Below, one piece after another: positions 27,265-35,972 of a DNA stretch of 64,000 bases. The notes beneath the pieces are model-generated. The model saw nothing but the letters and a program-made list of their open reading frames with translations. It did not search any database and was not told the DNA's origin. The position numbers and the translations under genes were made by a program. The DNA lies in contig NZ_BJVD01000001.1 in NCBI RefSeq assembly GCF_007988965.1, forward strand, positions 186,001 through 250,000. The letters are read 5' to 3'. Position 1 is the stretch's first letter. The number at the start of each line of letters is the position of its first letter. This DNA is from Rummeliibacillus stabekisii (lineage in GTDB: Bacteria > Bacillota > Bacilli > Bacillales_A > Planococcaceae).

Positions 27265-28548
27265 TTATATGGTAATGTGGGTAGATTCATTAACATCCTT
27301 CCGTTTCTCTAAAATCAAAAGTGCACCGATGACACCAATTAATGAGAAAATCACCGGTATAATAAAGCCGTATTGATAACCAGTATTTACAGACGACGAA
27401 TGAAAATGATCTAAAACACTACCAAAAATGCTTGGCAATAATACAGCGCTTAAAAAACCACCCGTATTTGCAAAGCCTGATACTACGCCCACTTCTTTCA
27501 TATCGAAAGAATTTCTTACCACGGCGAATGTCAACGCACTCGCTCCATTACCGTATCCAATAATAAAGAAAAGTACATAAAGCATGCCCATGGGAGGTTT
27601 ACCCCCTAAAAACAAGAAAGCGGTCCAGCATGCAAAGACAAACAATTGAACAATTATATAAGGCCTTTTTATTGTACCTATACGGCTAGTTATCCAGCTT
27701 GTTAGCGGAGCGCCGATTATTGCTCCAAATAACCCAATCATGACTAGCTGGCTCGCATCCTGACGACTCATACCATATAGATGCATACCAAATGGAACTG
27801 CCCACGAACCAATGAAACCGACATAGGTACCGACCAACCCAAAATGGCATAAGAAGGTTGCCCAAGCTTGGCGCTCGGTAAAGATTCTGCGCAATAAAAT
27901 CAAAGTCTTTTCTCGCTGTGGCTTTTCTTTTTTAATTGACTGCGTGATGTCTTGAGAAATACTCTTCTCCATCTTTTTAGGATGTTTAACTAGCACTAAA
28001 TAGAGAAGAATCCCACATAGGCATAGTAATATGCCTACTGTTAAGAATGGAGTTCTCCATCCTGTAGCAGTAATCCATGATGAAAATGGTACAGTTGCAA
28101 ATAAAAATCCAAGACTCCCACTCATACCTGCTAACCCTAGCAAACCTACAAATTCTTTCAATTTGAACCATTGACTTAATATTAGTACTAGATTAATCCA
28201 GATAGTAGCGTCACCTATTCCTACTAATAACCTCGCAAAGAAAAGGAAAAACTCATTAGAAGAGAGACTGTACATAAGGGTGCCTAGCCCATTTACAATA
28301 GCTCCACCAACCAAAAAATAGTTTGGACCAAATCGATCAGAAAGAATTCCAACCGGTATTTGCAGACCAGCGTAGGCCATAAACTGGATGCTTGTCAAAA
28401 GTCCAATTGTTGAGGCAGGTATACTAAATTCACCCATTAATTGATCTGTTATTAAGCCTGGGGCAGTTCGCTGACTTGCAATTAAAAGATATGTAACTAA
28501 AACGGTTGTGAAAACAACCCATCGGAACTTGCTATCCTGCTTTTTCAA
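27265..28548 (-). CDS. Major facilitator superfamily transporter, substrate unknown
   Basis: A 12-helix MFS permease of about 427 residues. TTG 28548 is chosen because AGGAG lies eight bases upstream; GTG 28557 and TTG 28554 are too close to it. The MFS loop 2-3 motif is present as GILSDRFGPN, and a central basic loop (KHPKKMEKSISQ to PQREK) separates the two halves. It lies between codBA and the carbamate kinase gene but behind the latter's terminator, so it is probably its own unit. Its place beside cytosine and allantoin genes hints at a nitrogen compound or organic anion. This is inference only; the family covers too many substrates. Confidence 0.85.
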   Translation of the reverse strand: MKKQDSKFRWVVFTTVLVTYLLIASQRTAPGLITDQLMGEFSIPASTIGLLTSIQFMAYAGLQIPVGILSDRFGPNYFLVGGAIVNGLGTLMYSLSSNEFFLFFARLLVGIGDATIWINLVLILSQWFKLKEFVGLLGLAGMSGSLGFLFATVPFSSWITATGWRTPFLTVGILLCLCGILLYLVLVKHPKKMEKSISQDITQSIKKEKPQREKTLILLRRIFTERQAWATFLCHFGLVGTYVGFIGSWAVPFGMHLYGMSRQDASQLVMIGLFGAIIGAPLTSWITSRIGTIKRPYIIVQLFVFACWTAFLFLGGKPPMGMLYVLFFIIGYGNGASALTFAVVRNSFDMKEVGVVSGFANTGGFLSAVLLPSIFGSVLDHFHSSSVNTGYQYGFIIPVIFSLIGVIGALLILEKRKDVNESTHITI

Positions 28549-28655
28549 AAGCAACACTCCTGGCTTTATAGATTTACTTTTTTCATTTTACTATACATTC
28601 TATGAAAAACTGTATTACCATTTTTTATATTTATATCGCTACTGATAAATAAAAA

Positions 28656-28687
28656 CAGACGGAGAAATATGAACTCTTCTCCGCCTG
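28656..28687 (-). terminator. Terminator of the allC-arcC operon
   Basis: CAGGCGGAGAA pairs with TTCTCCGTCTG (one wobble) and is followed by five T on the minus strand, 17 bases past the carbamate kinase stop. Confidence 0.85.
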
Positions 28688-28703
28688 CTTTCACTTTAAA
28701 ATT

Positions 28704-29639
28704 TTATAATGTTACACGAGTACCTGTTTTACCTTCAAGAGCTTCTTGAAGTTTGTCGATAGAAGTGATTACGACATTTTTGCCGCCTTTTTTCAAGAAC
28801 AAAATAGCAGCTTCGATTTTCGGACCCATGCTTCCTTTAGGGAAGTGACCTTCGTCCATGTAACGCAATGCTTCATCAATAGTCATTTCTAATAGGTTTT
28901 GTTGTTGTGGTGTACCGAAATGAATCGCTACTTGTTCAACACCAGTCAAGATGAATAGGTAATCAGCATTGATGTCAGCTGCAAGCAATGCACTTGCAAA
29001 GTCTTTATCAATAACTGCTTCTACACCTTTAAGCATACCATTTTCTTCAATTACAGGAATACCACCGCCACCAGCAGTAACTACTGTGATATCTTTTTCT
29101 AATAAAGCTTCAATTGCTTCTTTTTCTACAATGCGAGTTGGTTTTGGAGAAGCAACTACGCGTCTGTAGCCTCTACCGCTGTCTTCAACGAAGCTTACAT
29201 TTTCTTCTGCAGAAATTCTATCAGCTTCTTCTTTAGTAAAGAAAGGACCAATTGGCTTAGTTGGATTTTCAAAAGCTGGATCGTCTTGAGAAACAACTGA
29301 TTGAGTGATAACAGTTGCAACAGTTTTATTAATGTTTTTCTCTGTCATTTTGTTTTTAAATGCTTGTTGAATTAAGTAACCTAAGTTACCTTCAGTTTCG
29401 GCATCTAAAACATCAAGTGGATAGTTAGGAATAACAGATTCTGCCATTTGAGATTTAATTAATGAATTCCCTACTTGTGGGCCGTTACCATGCGTGATAA
29501 CTACTGTGTTACCTTGTTCAACTAATTTAAGAACTGGTTCACAGCTTTCATTGATATTTTGTTGTTGTTCTTCAATTGTACCTTTTTGGCCTTCTTTAAT
29601 AATCGCGTTACCGCCGATTGCTAAAACGATTTTGTTCAT
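28704..29639 (-). CDS. arcC: Carbamate kinase (catabolic)
   Basis: Converts carbamoyl phosphate and ADP to ATP, ammonia and CO2. The 311 residues begin with VLAIGGNAI and carry VITHGNGPQVGN, the long SQSVVSQDDPAFENPTKPIG loop, GYRRVVASPKP and the C-terminal FPKGSMGPKIEAAI, all usual in ArcC-type kinases. AAGGAGAG stands before the ATG. It is the last gene of the ureide operon, directly after the AllF/AllG genes. That places it as the energy-yielding step of allantoin use (called AllK in E. coli), not of the arginine deiminase pathway, for which no genes are present. Confidence 0.95.
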   Translation of the reverse strand: MNKIVLAIGGNAIIKEGQKGTIEEQQQNINESCEPVLKLVEQGNTVVITHGNGPQVGNSLIKSQMAESVIPNYPLDVLDAETEGNLGYLIQQAFKNKMTEKNINKTVATVITQSVVSQDDPAFENPTKPIGPFFTKEEADRISAEENVSFVEDSGRGYRRVVASPKPTRIVEKEAIEALLEKDITVVTAGGGGIPVIEENGMLKGVEAVIDKDFASALLAADINADYLFILTGVEQVAIHFGTPQQQNLLEMTIDEALRYMDEGHFPKGSMGPKIEAAILFLKKGGKNVVITSIDKLQEALEGKTGTRVTL

Positions 29640-29686
29640 TAATTTCTCTCCTTAAAAGTAAAAATAATAATATTCTTGTCAGAAAG

Positions 29687-29710
29687 AAGGAGAGGACGAT
29701 GCCTCTCCTT
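29687..29710 (-). other. Intercistronic hairpin between allG and arcC
   Basis: AAGGAGAGG and CCTCTCCTT pair perfectly around a six-base loop, but no T run follows on the minus strand. It may protect upstream mRNA from 3' decay or lower readthrough into arcC. Confidence 0.6.
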
Positions 29711-29725
29711 CATCATTTGATCAGA

Positions 29726-31000
29726 CTATTGTGGGTCGATAAGACCTAATTTAACTGCATAAGCATCGATTGCTTTTTCGAAGCAAGCTAATGGTGCACG
29801 AACAGTACCTGCGCCGATTTGGCCAACTCCAGCTTCTTTGTGTGCAATACCAGTGTTGATGACTGGTTCAATTCCTAATTCAACAACTTTTCTTGCATCG
29901 ATTCCTAGGCAAGAACCTTGGAAATCCCAAGTTGGAATAGAGAAGTTTGGGTTTTGGTCAATACAAATTTCAAGCATTTCATTACTTGTTTTTAGTGCAT
30001 CTTCAAATCCGCCTGCACCTACAAAACGTGTAACACCAGGAGCAGCAATCATAGCAAAACCGCCGACACCGAATGTTTCAGTGATTGCGCTATCACCCAT
30101 ATCTGAGCATGCCATGTCTTGTGAATAGCCAGTAAAGAACAAACCTTGTGGTGTGTTTACAGGAGCAGTAAACCATTGGTCGCCCATACCTGCGATGCGG
30201 ATACCAAATTCGTAACCATTACGGCACATAGCTGTTACAACAGTACCATGTTGGATAGTTCTAGCAGTATCCATAATTGATTTACCTGTCGCCATTGCAA
30301 TATTTAGGAAGAATTGATCTGTATCTGCTAAGAATTTAATTACAGCTTGTTTTTCTTCTTCGCTTGCATCTGTTTTTAAGATATAAGGAGCGATCTCTTT
30401 TAAGAAAATAAGTGAACCAGCGATATTACGTTGGTGGAATTCATCACCCATTGTGATAGCTTTAGCGATCATTACGTTGATGTTCATGCCATCTTCAGTT
30501 TCTTTAAGAGCTTTAGAAAGAACTGGTCCAAGAACATCTCTCATCCAAGCTAGACGATTTGTTACTTCTTCAGAGTAAGCACCGAAACGAAGAACTTTAC
30601 CGATACCTTCGTTCATTGTGCAATAAGCACGGTTTCCTCCGTCACGGTTTTCTACAACTAGAACAGGCATGCTTCCAGAAGTGATACCGCCCATTGGTCC
30701 AACAGCATTTACGTGGTGGCAAGGAATGAATTCTACTTCACCGTTTTCTAACATTTTGAAAGCTTCATCTGCATTAGATGCCCAGCCTTCGAATAATGCA
30801 GCACCTACGCAAGAACCTTGCATTGGGCTTGGCATGTTTTCCCATTTAGTTGGAGGGCCTGCATGAAGCAAGACCTTTCCGTTTAATTCTTCAATAACTG
30901 ATTTTGCTGGAACCACATCTAATAAGAATGGTGCACCTGCAACAATTTTATCTAACACGGCGCGGTTAGCTTCATCGATTGTATTATATTGTCCGTACAT
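29726..31000 (-). CDS. allG: DUF1116 (YlbE-like) protein, predicted oxamate carbamoyltransferase subunit AllG
   Basis: A 424-residue protein of the YlbE/DUF1116 family, which stands beside FdrA in ureide clusters. In E. coli the three products AllF (FdrA), AllG (YlbE) and AllH (YlbF) have been reported to form oxamate carbamoyltransferase, which splits oxalurate to oxamate and carbamoyl phosphate. Recognisable stretches are LLHAGPPTKWENMPSPMQG, FIPCHHVNAVGPMGGITSG, GFAMIAAPGVTRFVGAGG and GIAHKEAGVGQIGAGTVRAP. GGAGG lies nine bases before the ATG. The gene lies 62 bases after fdrA. The role of this subunit alone is not known to me. Confidence 0.9.
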   Translation of the reverse strand: MYGQYNTIDEANRAVLDKIVAGAPFLLDVVPAKSVIEELNGKVLLHAGPPTKWENMPSPMQGSCVGAALFEGWASNADEAFKMLENGEVEFIPCHHVNAVGPMGGITSGSMPVLVVENRDGGNRAYCTMNEGIGKVLRFGAYSEEVTNRLAWMRDVLGPVLSKALKETEDGMNINVMIAKAITMGDEFHQRNIAGSLIFLKEIAPYILKTDASEEEKQAVIKFLADTDQFFLNIAMATGKSIMDTARTIQHGTVVTAMCRNGYEFGIRIAGMGDQWFTAPVNTPQGLFFTGYSQDMACSDMGDSAITETFGVGGFAMIAAPGVTRFVGAGGFEDALKTSNEMLEICIDQNPNFSIPTWDFQGSCLGIDARKVVELGIEPVINTGIAHKEAGVGQIGAGTVRAPLACFEKAIDAYAVKLGLIDPQ

Positions 31001-31062
31001 ACTATTTTTCCTCCAATTTCAAGAACTGTACTTCCACTTTTTGATTCTCTTGCTTAAGCAGA

Positions 31063-32808
31063 TTAACGAAGAACACTTAATACTTTGCGCATTCTTTCAT
31101 TTCCGCCAGCAACTGGACGCCAGTCGAACTGAACAACTCTACCATTATTAGCAGTAATTGCTTCTGTGAATTTTTTCAAACCAACATTGACTACACTTGG
31201 TTTTTCTTTCAATAATTTTTCAATTGCTTCTGAAACAGTGAAGTCTTTTGAAGCTGTTTCTTTACCAGCAACCACTTCTTTATCTTTTTCTTCAATTTGA
31301 ATATCAAGCATGCCAAGTGCAGTGCGAACAGCTTGGTTGTTGCTGTCTCTTAGAATAACGCCAGCACTTTCAAGTTTTGCTTTTTGATCTGCAATATCTT
31401 GAGGATCTTGGTTAGTACCGCAAACAGTTGCAACAAAGTAAATTTCTTTGCCTTTTGCTTTTGCTTCTTGTTGAATTTTTTGGATACCAGGAACCAAAGC
31501 GCTTGCCATATCTTCATGAGAACCATAACCAAGTACAACATCGAATAAGATAATTGCAGTTGAGTCATCTTCTGCAGCTTTTTTGAAGAATTGAATTCTT
31601 GTATCTGGATCGATCATTGGGTGTGGTTTACCTTGTGTATAAATATCATCACCAAGGTCAGCTACTTCAAATCCATCTGCACTTAATAGGTACCCTTCAT
31701 CATGGTGACCGCTTTGAGCCAATCCAAGGCCTCTGCTGATAAGAGTAGCAGCTTCATAACCTAATGTACCGCCAGAGTATAAACCTTTAATTGTTTTTTG
31801 GTCAGCATTTAGGTTCACAGATGGAACTTCAATAGCTGCACCATAGTAATTAGGTTTAACTGTATTGCCACTTGCAAGATCTACTGCGATAGCTGCAGTT
31901 TCTTCAAGTGTATTTGCATAATAGATGTTACCTTCATGGTTGTGTGGTTCTTCACCTAAGAAGATAGCAACTACTGGTTTTGAAACGCTTTGTAGCAATT
32001 CAACAACTTCATCGCGCACTTCTTTTGCTGGTGGCTTAGAAATCATTGTGATGACTTCTGTATCTTTGTGATTAGCCAATGCTCTGATTGCATCCAACAT
32101 TGTAATTGCACCAATCTTATCTGAAAGGTCACGTCCACCTGTACCGATAGCAGAGGAAACGCCTCCGCCTAAACGATCGACTTGTACAGATACTTCTTGG
32201 ATACCAGTACCAGAAGCACCAACGATACCGATGTTGCCTGGTTTTACAACGTTAGCAAATGCAACTGGAACACCAGAAACAATAGATGTACCGCAGTCAG
32301 GTCCCATTACAAGCAAGCCTTTATCATGTGCTTTTTCTTTTAAACGGCGTTCGTCTTCTACAGTTACATTGTCACTGAAAATCAAAACGTGCAAACCATT
32401 ATCTAGCGCTTTGTCAGCTTCTTCTGCAGCGTATTGACCTGGAGTAGAGATAAGAGCCATGTTTGCATTTGGCAAAGCTTTCATTGCTTTATCCCAAGTT
32501 TTTACTGTTTGGAATTCTTCTTTGCTGTTGTTGATAGATTGGTTATTTAAATAAGTGTCAATCTCTTCAAGGATTTCTTCGATTTTTTCGTCTGCATCTG
32601 TATCGACAACGATACACATATCGTTTGCAGCTGCTCTTTCAAGATCTTCAGAGTATAGACCTGATGATTTGAAAATATCTTTATTCGCAGGAGTCCCCAT
32701 CATTACTTGGACTTTATTAACGCCTTCCATTGTAGAAAGTTTGTTTGTGAGAAGCATTAAGTTTACTGAATCCTGGTAGGAGTTCTGTTTAATAATTGTA
32801 TGAAGCAT
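31063..32808 (-). CDS. fdrA: FdrA/AllF, predicted oxamate carbamoyltransferase subunit
   Basis: A protein of about 581 residues, very close to E. coli FdrA: VMMGTPANKDIF, ALISTPGQYAAEEADKAL, LLVMGPDCGTSIVSG, IGIVGASGTGIQEVSVQ, GGRDLSDKIG and the C-terminal WRPVAGGNERM. The family resembles the succinyl-CoA synthetase alpha/beta fold; the GASGTG loop would bind a nucleotide- or phosphate-like group. ATG 32808 is chosen because GAGGTG stands nine bases upstream; the longer frame starts at that GTG. With AllG and AllH it should cleave oxalurate. It was once thought a membrane-targeting suppressor of FtsH, a name without meaning here. Confidence 0.92.
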   Translation of the reverse strand: MLHTIIKQNSYQDSVNLMLLTNKLSTMEGVNKVQVMMGTPANKDIFKSSGLYSEDLERAAANDMCIVVDTDADEKIEEILEEIDTYLNNQSINNSKEEFQTVKTWDKAMKALPNANMALISTPGQYAAEEADKALDNGLHVLIFSDNVTVEDERRLKEKAHDKGLLVMGPDCGTSIVSGVPVAFANVVKPGNIGIVGASGTGIQEVSVQVDRLGGGVSSAIGTGGRDLSDKIGAITMLDAIRALANHKDTEVITMISKPPAKEVRDEVVELLQSVSKPVVAIFLGEEPHNHEGNIYYANTLEETAAIAVDLASGNTVKPNYYGAAIEVPSVNLNADQKTIKGLYSGGTLGYEAATLISRGLGLAQSGHHDEGYLLSADGFEVADLGDDIYTQGKPHPMIDPDTRIQFFKKAAEDDSTAIILFDVVLGYGSHEDMASALVPGIQKIQQEAKAKGKEIYFVATVCGTNQDPQDIADQKAKLESAGVILRDSNNQAVRTALGMLDIQIEEKDKEVVAGKETASKDFTVSEAIEKLLKEKPSVVNVGLKKFTEAITANNGRVVQFDWRPVAGGNERMRKVLSVLR

Positions 32809-32843
32809 GTTGTTATGCACCTCTTTATAAAATTTGCTTTTGT

Positions 32844-32873
32844 AATAAGGGTGGCAAATAATTGCCCCTTATT
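32844..32873 (-). other. Intercistronic hairpin between allD copy 2 and fdrA
   Basis: AATAAGG with CCTTATT and GGCAA with TTGCC form a bulged stem just past the allD stop. No T run follows, so it is more likely an mRNA-stability element than a terminator. Confidence 0.5.
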
Positions 32874-32881
32874 CATATCCT

Positions 32882-33931
32882 TTATTCCGCGAAAGGATTT
32901 TTATGGTCATATGCATTATTGTGAATGACATCTGAAGTTAAGTACTCATAAATATCGTCAACAATTTCAATGCCATTTTCTTCGTACTTCTTAACTCTTT
33001 CAGCACTTCTTTGTCCTGGATAATAAACTTTGTCATAACCAGGTGCAGGTTTTATGTTATTCAAATCCTGCATAGTAGTAGAAATGCCTTCTTGGAATGT
33101 ACTTAAAGTTGTGAAGAAATCTGGATTAATGACAATATGCAATTGGCCAAGATTACGATACTCAGTCAAATCATGGTACATAGAAGACACCTTGCCGCCA
33201 AATGGAAGGCCCAGCAAGATACCTGAAAGCACATCCACCATCATCATAAGACCGTAGCCTTTAGGACCTGCAATAGGCAATAATGCATTAACTTTAAATG
33301 GATCAGTTGTAGGTTCACCATTGCTGTCTACTGCCCAAGTTTCAGGTATTGGTTCATTTTTTGAACGCGCATGTAAAACTTTTCCCCAAGCTTGAACGGT
33401 AGTAGCCATATCAAATGTGATTTGGTCTCCATCTTTACCAGGAGCAGCAAAGGCAATAGGATTGGTACCATAGTAAGGTTCCGCTCCGCCAAATGGCACA
33501 ACCATAGGATCAGATTGACAAACAGAAATTCCAATTAAATTTTCATGTGCTGCTTGCCCCACAAAGTAAGAAAGTGCCCCACTGTGGCTTATTTTCTTAA
33601 CACCAACAACAGCAATGCCGTTTTCTTTCGCCATTTTGATAGCTTCATCCATAGCTAGCTTAGCAGCTACATGACCTACCCCATTGTCGCCGTCAAAAAC
33701 AGCAGTACAAGGACCTGTTTTTTCGAACTTGAAGTTAGGTTTATTATTAATTCCGCCTTTAGCGATTCTTTCGGCATAATACTCAACTCGCATAGCTCCA
33801 TGTGAATGAACGCCTCGAGCATCAGCATGAACAAGAACGTCTGCAACCCCATTGGCATGCTCTTCTGTGAGTCCAGCTTTATTAAGTTTTGTTGAGATTA
33901 AGTCTTTTAATTTTTCCTTTGTTACTTTCAT
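32882..33931 (-). CDS. allD: Ureidoglycolate dehydrogenase, second copy
   Basis: NAD-dependent enzyme of the MDH2/LDH2 family that oxidises (S)-ureidoglycolate to oxalurate. The 349 residues follow E. coli AllD throughout: RGVHSHGAMRVEYYAERIAKGG (catalytic histidine region; two residues beyond the limit of a short motif, key residues His-Ser-His-Gly), GHVAAKLAMDEAIKMAKENG, ISHSGALSYFVGQAA, SVCQSDPMVVPFGGAEPYYG, and the C-terminal YDHKNPFAE. It lies 30 bases after a near-identical gene. Differences from that copy are concentrated in residues 265-320. Compared with the first copy it has DFTTLSTFQEG-type variation in the C-terminal lid. Both copies keep the motifs needed for catalysis. Confidence 0.92.
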   Translation of the reverse strand: MKVTKEKLKDLISTKLNKAGLTEEHANGVADVLVHADARGVHSHGAMRVEYYAERIAKGGINNKPNFKFEKTGPCTAVFDGDNGVGHVAAKLAMDEAIKMAKENGIAVVGVKKISHSGALSYFVGQAAHENLIGISVCQSDPMVVPFGGAEPYYGTNPIAFAAPGKDGDQITFDMATTVQAWGKVLHARSKNEPIPETWAVDSNGEPTTDPFKVNALLPIAGPKGYGLMMMVDVLSGILLGLPFGGKVSSMYHDLTEYRNLGQLHIVINPDFFTTLSTFQEGISTTMQDLNNIKPAPGYDKVYYPGQRSAERVKKYEENGIEIVDDIYEYLTSDVIHNNAYDHKNPFAE

Positions 33932-33961
33932 TGTGCTCCACCCCTATGATCCCCATTTGTT

Positions 33962-35011
33962 TTATTCTGCAAAAGGATTTTTATGGTCGTATTGATTGTT
34001 ATGAATAACATCCGATTTTAAATAATCATAAATATCATCTACAATTTCAATGCCGTTTTCCTTATAATCTGCAATCACTACATCGTTGTTTTGTCCTGGA
34101 TACAATACTTTGTCGAAACCTGGAGCAGGCTTAATGCCATTCAAGTCATCCATAGATTGTGAAATATCTTTTTGGAAGCCTGTGATTCCCATAAAGAATT
34201 CTGGATTAATAACAATGTGAAGTTGACCTAATTTACGGTATTCCGAAAGGTTTTCATACATAGAAGACACTTTATTACCGAATGGAAGGCCTAGTAATAC
34301 ACCAGATAGTACATCTACCATCATTGCTAAACCATAGCCTTTAGGACCTGAGATTGGCAATAATGCGTTTACTTTGTAAGGATCTGTTGTAGGTTCACCG
34401 TTTCCATCTACAGCCCATGTATCAGGAATTGTTTGATTTTTAGAACGAGCATGTAGAATTTTACCCCAAGCTTGAACAGTAGTAGCCATATCTAATGTCA
34501 TTTTACGATCGTCAGTGCTTGGTGCAGCAAAAGCAATCGGATTTGTACCATAGTAAGGCTCTGCTCCGCCGAATGGAACTACCATAGGGTCGGATTGGCA
34601 AACAGAGAATCCAATAAGGTTTGATTCTGCCGCTTGATTTGTGAAGTATGAAATAGCTCCACTGTGTGAAATGTCACGTACGCCTACAATAGCTACGCCA
34701 CTTTCTTTAGCCATTTTAATGGCTTCGTCCATAGCAAGTTTAGCTGCTGTGTGGCCATTACCGCCATCACCATGGAAAACACCTGTTGCAGGACCTGTTT
34801 TTTCAAATTTGAAATCAGGATTTGTATTCATGCCGCCTTTAGCAATTCTTTCAGCATAGTACTCTACACGCATTGCGCCATGAGAGTGAATTCCTCTTTC
34901 ATCCGCAAATACAAGAACGTCAGCTGCTGTTGAGGCATGTTCTTCATTTAAGCCTGCTTTATGAAGCTTATTTTTGATTAAACTTTTTAAATCTTCTTTG
35001 CTAACTCTCAT
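33962..35011 (-). CDS. allD: Ureidoglycolate dehydrogenase, first copy
   Basis: Same family and length (349 residues) as the next gene, with which it aligns without any gap by eye. It carries RGIHSHGAMRVEYYAERI, GHTAAKLAMDEAIKMAKESG, ISHSGAISYF, CQSDPMVVPFGGAEPYYGTN and GPKGYGLAMMVDVLSG. It would oxidise (S)-ureidoglycolate with NAD+, keeping the carbon as oxalurate instead of releasing glyoxylate and urea. AAAGAGGTG stands before the ATG. A 150-base structured gap separates it from allE upstream. The tandem pair is clearly a duplication that has since diverged; whether one copy prefers another 2-hydroxy acid is open. Confidence 0.93.
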   Translation of the reverse strand: MRVSKEDLKSLIKNKLHKAGLNEEHASTAADVLVFADERGIHSHGAMRVEYYAERIAKGGMNTNPDFKFEKTGPATGVFHGDGGNGHTAAKLAMDEAIKMAKESGVAIVGVRDISHSGAISYFTNQAAESNLIGFSVCQSDPMVVPFGGAEPYYGTNPIAFAAPSTDDRKMTLDMATTVQAWGKILHARSKNQTIPDTWAVDGNGEPTTDPYKVNALLPISGPKGYGLAMMVDVLSGVLLGLPFGNKVSSMYENLSEYRKLGQLHIVINPEFFMGITGFQKDISQSMDDLNGIKPAPGFDKVLYPGQNNDVVIADYKENGIEIVDDIYDYLKSDVIHNNQYDHKNPFAE

Positions 35012-35050
35012 CGTAGCACCTCTTTGCTTTCGATATTATCTCTCATTAAC

Positions 35051-35147
35051 GGGCTTTTAACCCCACCTCAAGCTTTTAGGCATAGGTGGAGTTCCGTACA
35101 GCCCGATTGCTATATTAACCCTCAGCAGAAAATCAAAATGCGCTGAG
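35051..35147 (-). other. Structured intercistronic region between allE and allD
   Basis: Two independent folds lie here. GGGCT (35051-35055) pairs with AGCCC (35100-35104) and encloses a CCACCT/AGGTGG hairpin. CTCAGC (35121-35126) pairs with GCTGAG (35142-35147). On the minus strand neither is followed by a T run. I match it to no riboswitch I know. It may set mRNA stability or segmental expression. Confidence 0.45.
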
Positions 35148-35164
35148 AATAAGGCAAAATGATA

Positions 35165-35929
35165 TTATAGTGATGCGTCACGGTTGCAGTCTTTAGAGTA
35201 CACATAAGTTAATGGTTCTCTACCAACTGCATAGCCAGCTTGTTGTACATAAGGACCCATGAAAATGTAGTCGTCTTTTTTAACTGGAATCCATTCGTTG
35301 TCTAAGTTATACATACCTTCACCAGACAACAGGTAAGCGCCATGTTCTTGAACATGAGTTTCGATGAATGGGTGGCTTGCTGCAGGATCGAATGATAAGA
35401 TATGGAAGTTCATATCGAAATCAATATCCATTGGTAATAAGTCTTTGATATGAACATTTGTCATATCATCGTAGTCTCTGTAGTCGATATCATTTGAATG
35501 GCCAGATACAACCCATGGTTTACGGCCTTCAAGTGGTCTATATTTTTGTTTGTAAAGGAACAAACGAGAATCGCCAGCTTCTACATTTTCTAAATACATT
35601 GCAACGCCTGGAGGGCAATATACATAGCCGCTTTCTTTTAGTGTGTACTCTTCATTGCCAGCTTTTACTTTCACTTGGCCGCTAAGTACATAAACAAAGC
35701 TTTCTACATCGTCTTGGCCGCAGAAGCCTTCGCTGTTTTTCCCGCCTTCATGCATTGTTACGATGTAATCAACGAAGCTTGCGCCTAATTTTGGTGAACC
35801 TAATATTGACATAGAGCAGTTTTCAAAACCAGGTACCACATTATTTACTAATCCTTCTGGAGCGATTAATGCATATAAACCATGTTTAATAATTGATCTG
35901 CTTGAAAGTAAGTCTTTAGGATAACCCAT
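35165..35929 (-). CDS. allE: (S)-ureidoglycine aminohydrolase
   Basis: Manganese bicupin enzyme that releases ammonia from (S)-ureidoglycine, giving (S)-ureidoglycolate with fixed stereochemistry. The 254 residues show two cupin halves: the first around VYVLSGQVKVKAGNEEYTL, the second around FIETHVQEHGAYLLSGEGMY, whose histidine, glutamate and glutamine are metal ligands. The ending YVYSKDCNRDASL is typical. It follows allC by 43 bases and feeds both AllD copies. Because ureidoglycine is unstable, an adjacent allC-allE order is sensible. Confidence 0.93.
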   Translation of the reverse strand: MGYPKDLLSSRSIIKHGLYALIAPEGLVNNVVPGFENCSMSILGSPKLGASFVDYIVTMHEGGKNSEGFCGQDDVESFVYVLSGQVKVKAGNEEYTLKESGYVYCPPGVAMYLENVEAGDSRLFLYKQKYRPLEGRKPWVVSGHSNDIDYRDYDDMTNVHIKDLLPMDIDFDMNFHILSFDPAASHPFIETHVQEHGAYLLSGEGMYNLDNEWIPVKKDDYIFMGPYVQQAGYAVGREPLTYVYSKDCNRDASL

Positions 35930-35972
35930 TTAAATACATCCCCTAATCTATTTTTTATATTATTTTTGAAGA

